Positions 1 to 6,432 are shown, counted from the stretch's first letter. The stretch: 11,203 nt of DNA from Bacillota bacterium (GCA_023413555.1 JAEZPG010000059.1:1-11203); one strand, 5' to 3'. Translations and numbers: made by a program. Notes: generated from the sequence alone by a model not told the origin.

Positions 1-575
1 AGAAGACCATGAAAATACTTATGATAATATTTGTTAAAAACCACAGATACTTTGGATTTGCAACTGTAGCACTACTTTTGACCCACTTTACTATTCTACT
101 TACCAATATTGGACTGAATGTATCGGGGAGCATTGCTGCTGTTATTCTTATTTTACAAGTATTACTTGGAATCTACGCATACATAAAGAAAAGACCAAGA
201 AAAGGACTTTGGTTTATCCTACATAGAGTGTTGGCTATTCTGATCGTTCTGGGCATTGCCCTTCACCTGATTGCTCCATATACATTGAATGAAAGATCAG
301 AATATGAGCCTACAAAAACAATTACTGATTCAGCAGACACTGCTCAGCTACCAACCTTTACTCAGGATGAATTGTCGAGGTATAATGGAGAAGATGGCAG
401 TAAAGCTTATATTGCCTACAAGGGAATGGTTTATGATGTTACAGATGTCCCCGCGTGGGATAGTGGAGAACATAAAGGCAATAGTGCCGGTGTAGATGTA
501 ACAGAGAAGTTTAAGGAAGCTCCTCATGGAACTTCTGTATTAAGTAAGTTAACCATTGTAGGAAAGATGCAATAA
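1..575 (+). CDS. Membrane protein with C-terminal cytochrome b5-like haem-binding domain (5' end probably outside the window)
   Basis: The first ATG is at position 9, but the frame is open to the window edge and no ribosome site is visible before it, so the true start may lie upstream. Numbering from that ATG, three hydrophobic segments lie at about residues 14-32, 39-58 and 68-90. Histidines at 12, 26, 72 and 86 sit at or near helix ends, as in haem-carrying membrane cytochromes of the b561/ferric reductase kind. A polar linker follows, then a cytochrome b5-like domain at about 118-187. It carries the bacterial pattern W-x-x-G-x-H-x-G (His155) and the later P-H-G (His173), the expected axial haem ligands. 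The protein is therefore probably a membrane electron carrier with its b5-like domain outside the bilayer. The electron partner is unknown. The family assignment is recalled from motifs only; the b5-like domain is the firmer part. Confidence 0.75.
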   Translation, partial: KTMKILMIIFVKNHRYFGFATVALLLTHFTILLTNIGLNVSGSIAAVILILQVLLGIYAYIKKRPRKGLWFILHRVLAILIVLGIALHLIAPYTLNERSEYEPTKTITDSADTAQLPTFTQDELSRYNGEDGSKAYIAYKGMVYDVTDVPAWDSGEHKGNSAGVDVTEKFKEAPHGTSVLSKLTIVGKMQ

Positions 576-626
576 TAGGAACACTTTTGTTTAAACTGCG
601 TATACTATCATTATACTAGAGTAATC

Positions 627-693
627 AAAAAAAGAGATTCGTACATATATAAAAAATCGCGACCGAATTTTTATACAGGGAATCTCTTTTTTT
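627..693. terminator. Long A/T-flanked hairpin after the cytochrome b5-like gene, possible bidirectional terminator
   Basis: A perfect 14-bp outer stem (627-640 with 680-693) starts with an A run and ends with a T run, so it can act in both directions. Inside it, 648-659 pairs with 664-675 with one mismatch around a 4-nt loop, giving an extended imperfect hairpin. It lies 52 bases after the stop of the upstream gene. Termination is inferred from the shape; it could also be part of a small structured RNA. Confidence 0.55.
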
Positions 694-729
694 GGTGAAA
701 TACTAGCATGTTCGGTTGCTTTATATAAA

Positions 730-792
730 GTCTAAAGACTTGCATTAGCAGGCCTTTAGACGTCAGGCGGTGGCTCTAAGTCACCGCCTTTT
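730..792 (+). terminator. Tandem hairpins ending in a rho-independent terminator
   Basis: The first hairpin is an 8-bp stem, GTCTAAAG (730-737) with CTTTAGAC (754-761). The second is AGGCGGTG (765-772) with CACCGCCT (782-789), a 9-nt loop and a TTTT tail at 789-792. The second has the GC-rich stem plus U tail of an intrinsic plus-strand terminator. No gene ends directly before it: the nearest plus-strand stop is at 575, so it may end a long 3' UTR or a separate small RNA. Confidence 0.65.
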
Positions 793-809
793 CCATGCCT
801 AGAAGATGT

Positions 810-1426
810 TTATTCTTCAGGATAGCGCACATCTACACCATTATGGGCCAGTATTTCCATCCAGTCATCAGATGGTCGTTGGTCTGTTATTATCATATCC
901 AAATCATCAAAGGAACAGATTCTGTAAAATGCCGGGCGCTCAAATTTGGTGTGATCTGCAAGTAGAATTATCATTTGACAATTCTTCATTATGCTTTTTC
1001 GTACTTCTGCTTCTCCATCTGAATAGTCCATTGCGCCGGCCGTCTTTGAAACACCAGTGCAGGAAAAGAAGAATTTCGTGGCCCAGAAATTACTTACAAA
1101 GTGTTCAGCTTTTCGATTAAAAATCTTATGATTTGCTTAGTAGTAGAGGCATCTAGATATATAATATCTTGGTTTTGAATGAGCTCAGCAGCATTTTTTG
1201 CTATTTATATTTTGGAATCGTTTTGCTCTTGTTCGCGAACGTTAACAGGTATTTCTACATTATTCCTTCTAAGAGTATTGCTCCTCCATAAGTACGTTGG
1301 ATGATTCTTCTTTCTTCTAATTGCGTTAAATCTCGCCTAATAATGGCCTCACTTGTAAAAAAGCGAGCTGATAGTTCATGTACTGTTACAGCTAAATTTC
1401 TTTAAAATGTCAATTATTCCGCACAT
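810..1426 (-). pseudogene. Degraded DeoR-family transcriptional regulator
   Basis: Read on the minus strand, all parts of a DeoR-type repressor are recognisable but not in one frame. The N-terminal helix-turn-helix appears as IIDILKK followed, in another frame, by VHELSARFFTSEAIIRRDL and RTYGGAILLEG. The effector domain begins with NVREQEQ, then a TAA stop at 1205-1207, then AAELIQNQDIIYLDASTTT. The C-terminal part KFFFSCTGVSKTAGAMDYSD through LADHTKF and IITD ends in a TAA at 810-812. There are frameshifts near 1395 and 1258, at least two in-frame stops, and a deletion near 1080-1095 that removes the middle of the sensor domain. Intact DeoR proteins are about 250 residues; this locus could encode only about 200 even if repaired. 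DeoR proteins usually control sugar operons, but no target operon is adjacent. It is very unlikely to make a functional protein. Confidence 0.85.
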
Positions 1427-1450
1427 AATTAATGAGTGTGCGGAATAATT
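1412..1450. repeat. 14-bp perfect inverted repeat at the head of the DeoR pseudogene
   Basis: AATTATTCCGCACA (1412-1425) pairs exactly with TGTGCGGAATAATT (1437-1450), leaving an 11-base loop. The left arm includes part of the presumed DeoR start codon and first codons. It could be an old operator, a terminator for a transcript crossing from the other side, or a scar of the decay. There is no long T tract. Confidence 0.6.
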
Positions 1451-1702
1451 ATACAATATAGCCAACTAAGAAGAATTATGTATATTTATGATGATTAAAG
1501 GAACATTTAATAAAATAAAGATGTAAAATCTGCAATATGTATATAACATTTATTGAATAAAAATAATATAAATAATAAAAATAAACCATCTAAAGATAAA
1601 AGTGAGGTAGTGTAAAGTGATGTATGAAACCTTGTAGCCAATAAATAGGCTCATATAGAACCTCGAAAATGCTAGATATAGTTCTTTGGTAGGATGACGC
1701 CG
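1451..1702. other. AT-rich gene-free stretch between two pseudogenes
   Basis: This stretch between the DeoR pseudogene and the IS-derived region is mostly A+T, dense in stops in all frames, and shows no hairpin with a T tail. I see no promoter with both hexamers and no recognisable coding remnant. Confidence 0.5.
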
Positions 1703-1832
1703 CCCTTGACAGCATGACAAAATAATACTCCGGCATTATTGCCGACTGCGAGGAAACTCAGGAACAGAGATCACCTTAAGTTTCCCCGTCGATTCGAAGC
1801 ATTTTAGCATTGTTTTGTCATGTCATCAAGGG
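1703..1832. repeat. Long imperfect palindrome at the 3' end of the transposase remnant
   Basis: The outer arms 1703-1729 and 1806-1832 match as reverse complements at 22 of 27 positions, and all five differences are transitions. Inside, GGAAACT (1752-1758) pairs with AGTTTCC (1779-1785), so the two halves look homologous over roughly 55 bases around a central ~20-base loop. The right arm overlaps the last codons of the transposase pseudogene, whose stop is at 1818-1820. This may be an IS-end structure or two inverted copies of an IS end brought together. Confidence 0.65.
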
Positions 1833-3011
1833 TAAACCGGACGAAGTACAGCGGCTGGGTATGTACCTCTGGCTCTTAAATCTAGGAACAGGCATGTTAT
1901 CGGCACCTTTTAGCATATCCAGCTCATTTAGAGGTTTCTTATAGCCGGTCACTTTGTGAGGACGAAGGAAGTTGTAGTAAGCAACCCAGAGAGCAACGTT
2001 ATAGTTATCGTATCAGCAACTAACACGGTAAGAATTTTTAAAGGTACGGTTCAGACGTTCTACCATCTGCTTGAACGTGCGGGACTCTTTGGACACTTTA
2101 TCATCATTTGCGTGGCCGATTACCTGAGTGATATCGGACTTAAAGGCATCGCCGAATTCACGGAAGAACTGTTGGGCCGAAAGAGGATAGACACTGTAAC
2201 CGTCAGCTATGAATCAGAAGTTTATCGGAAGATTTTTCAGATGCCGAAATACCATGAGCATCGACAGGATACAGAGACCGACACTAAGGTTATTCGATAC
2301 CTGGCATCCGAGGATAGGGTGGGATATATTTATTCCGTAGAGAACTTTAAAAGCCTGTGCAGTTTTATAGATTGACAAACCAAGGTTTACATGCATGGTA
2401 AGACACAGGGACATGACATGAGTATCATTCTTCCCGAACTTCAAAGAGGATGCATTCTTCGGAAGGGTATCAAGATCCATCTTAATGAAGTCCGAAGTGA
2501 ATTCACGGTACAGGTAGTATGGTTTATAGCCATATTTCTTATAGCCTTCTAATCCTTCTTTGGGAACCTTAGTGTTATTGTGTAGGTAATAAGAGCACTT
2601 TAGATTGACACATTTGTAAATGATGATGTGCTTGCCGTTTTTCTTTGGAACCAAGGAGTGAGAACAGTAAGGGCATAAAAGAGTATGTTGTTTCGAGAAG
2701 CGATTTTCATCAGGACTAAAGGTGGTGGAATACTCTTCTGAGATATCGCATTCTGAACGTCGTACCATGGGCTTAACCACCTAAGCGTAGGTTTTTTTGT
2801 AGTATTCCAAAACCCATTGATATTCAACAGTTTGGTAACAAATGTCTTTGGGAAGGATATCAGTTTTGAATTTCTGATACTAAGGAGAATGGCTGTCATC
2901 AAAAGCCCACTGCTTTATAGGTATATATTTAGCGATAAACAATAATAACCAGCAGATTTGTCTGTATTGGTATAGAATAATCGATAGTAAATAAAGTATA
3001 ATTGAATCCAT
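1818..3011 (-). pseudogene. Dead DDE-type transposase of an insertion sequence (zinc-ribbon N-terminal type)
   Basis: From an ATG at 3009-3011 one minus-strand frame runs 397 codons to a TGA at 1818-1820, interrupted by TAG at 2880-2882, TAG at 2781-2783, TGA at 2214-2216 and TGA at 2013-2015, with no frameshift needed. Sequence on both sides of each stop reads as one protein. Recognisable parts are an N-terminal hydrophobic/IKQWAFDDSHSP block, a zinc ribbon with C-P-Y-C and C-V-x-L-K-C spacing, a YLYREF block and an HTH-like block ending GINISH. Then come the catalytic-core pieces IADGYSVYPL, ITQVIGHAND, MVERLNRTFK and WVAYYNFLRPH. Near position 2315 GINISH joins directly to ILGCQVS, so about 75-80 codons are missing, including the segment that normally carries the first catalytic aspartate. 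The core resembles rve/IS6-like DDE enzymes, but the exact IS family is uncertain. It cannot be active. Confidence 0.85.
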
Positions 3012-3087
3012 AAACAATGGCTACCCGCCTTTCGTATTTTTGTTTTGTGGTGATTCGATTATATCAAAAACGGGGGCCATTGTTTAT
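3010..3087. repeat. 12-bp inverted repeat hairpin upstream of the transposase remnant
   Basis: ATAAACAATGGC (3010-3021) is the exact reverse complement of GCCATTGTTTAT (3076-3087), and CCCG (3024-3027) can also pair with CGGG (3071-3074) after a small internal bulge. The left arm touches the transposase ATG at 3009-3011, and a short T run follows the right arm. It may be part of the IS end, protect the IS from outside transcription, or terminate plus-strand readthrough into the MerR gene. No T-rich tail exists on the minus strand. Confidence 0.55.
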
Positions 3088-3139
3088 TTTAATAAATCTG
3101 TAACCCTGGAAAAAATAAAGGATTTAAAAGAAAAACCGG

Positions 3140-3155
3140 GTGTCAGACTTGACAC
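3140..3155. promoter_or_regulatory. Short palindrome just upstream of the MerR gene, candidate operator
   Basis: GTGTCA (3140-3145) and TGACAC (3150-3155) form a 6-bp palindrome around four bases, about 12 bases before the AGGAAAGGG ribosome site (3167-3175). MerR-family genes are often autoregulated through a dyad in the promoter. The palindrome includes a TTGACA-like hexamer (3149-3154), but no good -10 box sits 19 bases further on, so operator status is an inference. Confidence 0.35.
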
Positions 3156-3182
3156 TACCGTTATATAGGAAAGGGTCAAAGA

Positions 3183-4037
3183 ATGAAAGATAAATACCTT
3201 AGTATTGGTGAAATGGCCAAGATTAATCACACAACGATACCTATTTTGAGAAGATACGACAAAGCTGGATTGCTAAAGCCAAATTATGTGGATCCTGATA
3301 CAGGATACAGATATTATGACATCAAACAGAATGCCAGGTTTGATATGATTCAATATATGAAGGAGTTAGGTGCTAGACATTCTGAGATAAAAGAAGTACT
3401 TGACAGCGGGGATATTAATAGAATAGAGGCAATATTGATACGGAAAAGAGAAATGGCTCAATGTGAGATTGTTAATCTGAAGCTTCAGAAAGAAGCCATA
3501 GAGAGGACAATCGAAAGTATAGAAAGATACAGAAAATCTCCAAAGATCGGAACTCTGACCTTAGAGTATATTCCTCATAGACACATTTTCTCCATGAAGA
3601 CAGATATTAATTTTTATCAGCATGGAATTGATACCTATGAGCTGCTTCTTAAGAAGCTAAAAAAATACTTAATGGATCACAATGTGCCTGCCATTTACTA
3701 TCATAATGCCGGTACCATTCTGTCTAAAGAAAACTTTATGAATCAGAATTATGATTCTGATAAAATGTTTGTGTTTGTGGATAATCATTTTGAAGCAAAA
3801 GAAAAAATAGAAGCATTGGAAAGTAGCATGTACGCATGCATATATTTAGATGATTTCAATAAAGAGAAGGAATATGCCACGAGGCTCTTAACGTTCTGTT
3901 ATGATAGTGGATATACTATAACGGGAGATTATATATGTGAAGTAGTGACGGAACTTAATGTATATTGTAAAATAAAAGGCGGCCATACGACAGACCGCCC
4001 ATCATTTTATTTTCATGGGAAGTTCGCTACAAACTGA
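3183..4037 (+). CDS. MerR-family regulator with GyrI/BmrR-like effector-binding domain
   Basis: This is a 284-residue DNA-binding regulator. Residues 6-46 are the MerR winged helix: LSIGEMAKINHTTIPILRRY, then KAGLLKP and DTGYRYYD. Residues 75-118 form the predicted dimerising coiled coil. Residues 123-260 resemble the GyrI-like ligand domain of BmrR-type multidrug sensors, including the late acidic ICEVVTELNV strand. By family knowledge such proteins twist a long-spacer promoter when a hydrophobic or cationic ligand binds. The ATG is preceded by AGGAAAGGG at good distance. The last ~20 residues look odd: they are encoded by a GC-rich terminator hairpin (3969-4013), and the stop lies inside the convergent neighbour, giving a 25-bp tail-to-tail overlap. 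A lost original stop around residue 262 is plausible. No drug exporter is adjacent, so its target is unknown. Confidence 0.85.
   Translation: MKDKYLSIGEMAKINHTTIPILRRYDKAGLLKPNYVDPDTGYRYYDIKQNARFDMIQYMKELGARHSEIKEVLDSGDINRIEAILIRKREMAQCEIVNLKLQKEAIERTIESIERYRKSPKIGTLTLEYIPHRHIFSMKTDINFYQHGIDTYELLLKKLKKYLMDHNVPAIYYHNAGTILSKENFMNQNYDSDKMFVFVDNHFEAKEKIEALESSMYACIYLDDFNKEKEYATRLLTFCYDSGYTITGDYICEVVTELNVYCKIKGGHTTDRPSFYFHGKFATN
3969..4013. terminator. Bidirectional terminator between the MerR and hemolysin III genes
   Basis: GGCGG (3978-3982) pairs with CCGCC (3995-3999). After a small internal loop an outer AAAATAAAA (3969-3977) pairs with TTTTATTTT (4005-4013). On the minus strand the stem is followed by TTTTATTTT directly after the hemolysin III stop, a good intrinsic terminator. 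On the plus strand it also has a T-rich tail, but it lies within the annotated MerR reading frame. Confidence 0.75.
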
Positions 4038-4681
4038 TACATCAGTAAAAAATGACAAAAGCTACCGGCCATGACACATAAATGAAAGATTTCATGAGAA
4101 CCAAAGTATTTATGCCGGCTGTTGAAGATAGGAAGTTTTAGTGCATAGATGATACCTCCTAAAGTATAGATGATACCACCAGAGATTAATAATAGTAGCC
4201 CATTCTTTGGCAAGCTATTAATCAGTGGCCCAAAAGCTAATACACAGGTCCAGCCCATGGCGATGTATACCACACTGGAAATCCATTTTGGACAGGTTAC
4301 CCATATGGCTTTTAACACAATACCTCCAATAGCCATACCCCAGATGAGGGAGAATAGAAACCATCCCACGACACCCTTTAATACAATTAGACAGATTGGA
4401 GTGTAGGTTCCTGCAATTAGAACAGAAATCATCATGTGGTCAAATTTCTTCAGTACTTTGTTTATCTTCGGATTAATATTGAGTGAATGGTATAAAGTGC
4501 TGGCAAGATATAGACCAATCATACTAAGGACAAAGATACTTAGAGAAATAATGTGGATTTTGTCAGGATTGGTGGCTGCTTTAATCAGTAGTGGAAGTGC
4601 AGCTAGGCAGGCCATCAACATTCCTATAAAATGAGTGATAGCGCTTCCGGGATCTTTAATCTTACTCAATGTTTTACTCAT
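4013..4681 (-). CDS. Hemolysin III / TrhA family seven-helix membrane protein
   Basis: This 222-residue protein is almost wholly hydrophobic, with about seven predicted transmembrane helices, the usual size and topology of the hemolysin III (TrhA/YqfA, PAQR-related) family. Diagnostic motifs are SAITHFIG near the N-terminus (13-20), STLYHS (61-66), FDHMMISVLIAGTYTP (80-95) and HEIFHLCVMAGSFCH at the end (196-210). Ser61, His65, Asp81, His196 and His200 correspond to the conserved Ser/His/Asp/His residues thought to bind zinc in this superfamily. Despite the name, the role of most members is unclear; membrane homeostasis has been proposed for some. The start has a strong AGGAGG (complement of 4689-4694) seven bases away. 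It ends at a bidirectional terminator and converges on the MerR gene. Whether that regulator controls it is unknown. Confidence 0.9.
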   Translation of the reverse strand: MSKTLSKIKDPGSAITHFIGMLMACLAALPLLIKAATNPDKIHIISLSIFVLSMIGLYLASTLYHSLNINPKINKVLKKFDHMMISVLIAGTYTPICLIVLKGVVGWFLFSLIWGMAIGGIVLKAIWVTCPKWISSVVYIAMGWTCVLAFGPLINSLPKNGLLLLISGGIIYTLGGIIYALKLPIFNSRHKYFGSHEIFHLCVMAGSFCHFLLMYQFVANFP

Positions 4682-4733
4682 AATAAAACCTCCTCAACAA
4701 TACAATATCTATTATTCACACATTGTAATTAAA

Positions 4734-4797
4734 AATATTACACATGGTTATTAAAACTACATCATGTATTTATAATATTACACCTTATAGTTTTAAT
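4734..4797. repeat. Direct and inverted repeats in the hemolysin III upstream region
   Basis: AATATTACAC occurs at 4734-4743 and again at 4774-4783, exactly 40 bases apart. ATTAAAACTA (4750-4759) is the reverse complement of TAGTTTTAAT (4788-4797). Both lie 50-115 bases upstream of the minus-strand hemolysin III start, where a promoter is expected. Regulator binding is a guess, as such repeats also arise by chance in AT-rich DNA. Confidence 0.3.
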
Positions 4798-4835
4798 ATG
4801 CAATAAATAATAAAAAATATTTCAACTTTTTTAAT

Positions 4836-4865
4836 TTGCTAATAAAATTTTTAATATGTTATAAT
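4836..4865 (+). promoter_or_regulatory. Promoter for the DUF951 gene
   Basis: TTGCTA (4836-4841), an 18-base spacer and TATAAT (4860-4865) form a vegetative-type promoter. TG at 4857-4858 makes an extended -10 (TGTTATAAT). Transcription would begin near 4872, about 60 bases before the start codon. Confidence 0.6.
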
Positions 4866-4931
4866 GAGTTCAATTACTGATGACAGATTACCATATAGGA
4901 GAAATGGGAATCTTATAGATAGGAGGCAGCA

Positions 4932-5120
4932 ATGGATATTAGCATTGGCGATATTGTAAAGCTAAAAAAGCAACATCCATGTGGAAGCTTTGAATGGGAA
5001 GTACTGCGAGTAGGAATAGATTTCCGATTAAAGTGTAAAGGTTGTGGTCATCAAATTATGCTTCCAAGGAAACAGATAGAGAAAAGCATAAAAAAGGTAC
5101 TGAAACCAGATGAAAAATAA
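4932..5120 (+). CDS. DUF951 family protein
   Basis: This 62-residue basic protein matches the short DUF951 family found next to rpsF in many Firmicutes. Visible hallmarks are the opening VKLKKQHPCGS (residues 9-19), an EWEV-R-GxDFRLKCKGCGH block (21-40) with Cys17, Cys35 and Cys38, and a final LPRKQIEKSIKKV (44-56). The cysteines and compact size suggest a small nucleic-acid-binding or metal-binding fold, but the function is not established. The start is fixed by a perfect AGGAGG at 4921-4926, five bases before the ATG. It reads in the same direction as the ribosomal operon, 118 bases upstream of it. A separate promoter in that gap means it may be only partly cotranscribed. Confidence 0.9.
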   Translation: MDISIGDIVKLKKQHPCGSFEWEVLRVGIDFRLKCKGCGHQIMLPRKQIEKSIKKVLKPDEK

Positions 5121-5154
5121 GTTTATGCTTGAAATGTTGCAATTTTTATGATAC

Positions 5155-5180
5155 TATAATGAATTGTGATATGTTATATT
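5155..5180 (+). promoter_or_regulatory. -10 elements of the rpsF operon promoter
   Basis: A perfect TATAAT lies at 5155-5160 and a second TATATT at 5175-5180, upstream of the rpsF leader. The -35 matches are weak (TTGAAA about 20 bases before the first). Their position between DUF951 and rpsF supports a promoter here. Confidence 0.5.
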
Positions 5181-5188
5181 AATTCCTT

Positions 5189-5209
5189 GCTCTTAGCTTG
5201 ACTAAGGGC
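5189..5209 (+). promoter_or_regulatory. Leader hairpin before rpsF
   Basis: GCTCTTAG (5189-5196) pairs with CTAAGGGC (5202-5209), with one G-U pair and a 5-nt loop. It sits 11 bases before the AGGAGG of rpsF. Many bacteria control this operon by bS6:bS18 binding to the leader. I do not see the bulged CCG typical of that motif, so a role is only possible. Confidence 0.4.
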
Positions 5210-5238
5210 CAGAGACCAAAAGGAGGTGCACAACAACT

Positions 5239-5526
5239 ATGAACAAATATGAATTAGCCTTAGTTGTAAATGCGAAGATCGATGATGAAGCAAGAACTGC
5301 TACCGTTGAAAAAGTAAAAGAGTATATCGCTCGTTTCGGTGGTACAGTAACTAACATTGATGAATGGGGTAAGAAGAGATTAGCTTACGAAGTTCAGAAA
5401 ATGAGAGAAGGCTTCTATTACTTCATCCTATTCGAATCTGATTCTGCTTGTCCAGGAGAACTTGAGCAAAGAGTTCGTATCATGGATAACGTTGTCAGAT
5501 ATTTATGCATTCGACAAGACGCATAA
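5239..5526 (+). CDS. rpsF: 30S ribosomal protein bS6
   Basis: This 95-residue protein is the usual bS6 length. It opens with MNKYELALVVNAKIDDEA and has the conserved GGTVTNIDEWGKKRLAYEV stretch (35-53), then EGFYYFILFES and a final NVVRYLCIRQD. It is a ferredoxin-like fold that binds bS18 on the platform of the small ribosomal subunit. AGGAGG at 5221-5226 is 12 bases from the ATG, somewhat longer than ideal. It is the first gene of the rpsF-ssb-rpsR operon, with its own promoter and a leader hairpin. Identification rests on both sequence and gene order and is secure. Confidence 0.97.
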   Translation: MNKYELALVVNAKIDDEARTATVEKVKEYIARFGGTVTNIDEWGKKRLAYEVQKMREGFYYFILFESDSACPGELEQRVRIMDNVVRYLCIRQDA

Positions 5527-5544
5527 TAAGGAGGGGATTCCCGG

Positions 5545-5997
5545 ATGAACAAAGTAATCTTAATGGGAAGATTAACAAGAGATCCAGAAGTGAGATATTC
5601 TCAAGGGGAAAGTGCTACAGCTGTTGCACGTTTCAGTTTAGCTGTTGATCGTAGATTTAAGCGCCAAGGAGAACAAGACGCAGATTTTATAAATTGTGTT
5701 TCTTTTGGAAAGACTGCTGAGTTTGCTGAGAAGTACTTACACCAAGGTACGAAAGTAGTAGCTTGTGGAAGAATTCAGACAGGCAGTTATACCAATAAGG
5801 AAGGTCAGAAGGTCTATACAACAGATGTTGTAGTAGAAGAGCTTGAATTTGCAGAAAGCAAAGCAGCCAGCGAGAACAGAGGCGGTGGAATGGACTTAGG
5901 TTTCCAACCAACTTCTAGACCAGCTCCAAGCCAAGCGGCGGGAGATGGATTTATGGATATTCCTGACGGTATTGATGAAGAGTTACCATTTAATTAG
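5545..5997 (+). CDS. ssb: Single-stranded DNA-binding protein
   Basis: This 150-residue protein coats single-stranded DNA during replication, repair and recombination. The N-terminal OB fold (about 1-105) shows MNKVILMGRLTRDPEVRYS, FSLAVDRRF, DFINCVSFGKTAEFAEKYL and GTKVVACGRIQTGSYTNKEG. A flexible Gly/Pro/Ser-rich linker follows, ending in the acidic tail DIPDGIDEELPFN, the peptide that recruits partner proteins. The tail carries one Asn after the usual terminal Phe. AGGAGG (5529-5534) is ten bases before the ATG, and the gap from rpsF is only 18 bases, so translation is closely linked. Its place between the two ribosomal genes is conserved across Firmicutes. Confidence 0.97.
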   Translation: MNKVILMGRLTRDPEVRYSQGESATAVARFSLAVDRRFKRQGEQDADFINCVSFGKTAEFAEKYLHQGTKVVACGRIQTGSYTNKEGQKVYTTDVVVEELEFAESKAASENRGGGMDLGFQPTSRPAPSQAAGDGFMDIPDGIDEELPFN

Positions 5998-6031
5998 CAT
6001 TTAAAATAAGGATAGAGGAGGTCATATTGTT

Positions 6032-6298
6032 ATGCAAAACAATAAAACTGATAGAAACGATTCTCCTATGAAAAGAAGAGGCGGACGCAGACGTAAAAAA
6101 GTTTGTGTATTCTGCGTTGATAAGAATCATACAGGAATCGATTACAAGGATATCAATAAGTTAAAAAGATATGTATCTGAAAGAGGTAAGATTCTTCCTA
6201 GAAGAATTACTGGTAACTGTGCGAAGCATCAGAGAGCTTTAACAGTAGCTATTAAGAGAGCACGTCACATCGCTCTTATGCCTTATACATTAGATTAA
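6032..6298 (+). CDS. rpsR: 30S ribosomal protein bS18, zinc-binding form
   Basis: This is an 88-residue, highly basic protein and the bS6 partner on the 30S platform. Conserved blocks are the KRRGGRRRKKVCVFC start, DYKDINKLKRYVSERGKILPRR (37-58), TGNCAKHQRALTVAIKRARHIALMPY. Cys25, Cys28, Cys63 and His66 are spaced as in the zinc-carrying (C+) version of bS18. The ATG at 6032 follows AGAGGAGG (6014-6021) by ten bases. An internal Met13 also begins a family-like N-terminus, but no ribosome site precedes it. It is the last gene of the operon, followed 72 bases later by a strong terminator. Confidence 0.96.
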   Translation: MQNNKTDRNDSPMKRRGGRRRKKVCVFCVDKNHTGIDYKDINKLKRYVSERGKILPRRITGNCAKHQRALTVAIKRARHIALMPYTLD

Positions 6299-6369
6299 TC
6301 AAAATGGGGACTGTCGCACTAGCTGAACCGCTCCCCGCCAAGTAGACAATTTTTAAATATTAATTTTTC

Positions 6370-6401
6370 ATCCAGTAGGGTAGAACCTACTGGATTTTTT
6401 T
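6370..6401 (+). terminator. Rho-independent terminator of the rpsF-ssb-rpsR operon
   Basis: ATCCAGTAGG (6370-6379) pairs perfectly with CCTACTGGAT (6386-6395) around a 6-nt loop, and T7 follows (6395-6401). It is placed where the plus-strand ribosomal operon should end. Confidence 0.92.
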
Positions 6402-6432
6402 CATTGTTTACTGCAATTGTGTTTTACATAAA

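Larger units (their letters stand above)
576..805. other. Gene-free structured stretch
   Basis: This 230-base stretch has no convincing reading frame on either strand. It holds a long A/T-flanked hairpin (627-693) and a tandem hairpin/terminator (730-792). Weak promoter-like hexamers lie before the first hairpin (TATACT at 612-617), so an independent transcript of about 170 nt is conceivable, but only as an inference. Confidence 0.5.

Noticed and set aside
806..1120. 104-codon plus-strand open frame
   Set aside because: It is antisense to the DeoR remnant and shows no protein-like pattern.
1956..2375. 139-codon plus-strand open frame
   Set aside because: It lies opposite the transposase remnant, whose minus-strand reading has clear motifs; the plus frame has no family features or ribosome site.
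2214..3011. Stop-codon recoding in the transposase (TAG/TGA read as amino acids)
   Set aside because: The first catalytic aspartate region is deleted, so readthrough would not restore an active enzyme; decay is simpler.
4170..4634. Two plus-strand open frames opposite the hemolysin III gene
   Set aside because: They mirror a strongly supported membrane protein gene on the minus strand.
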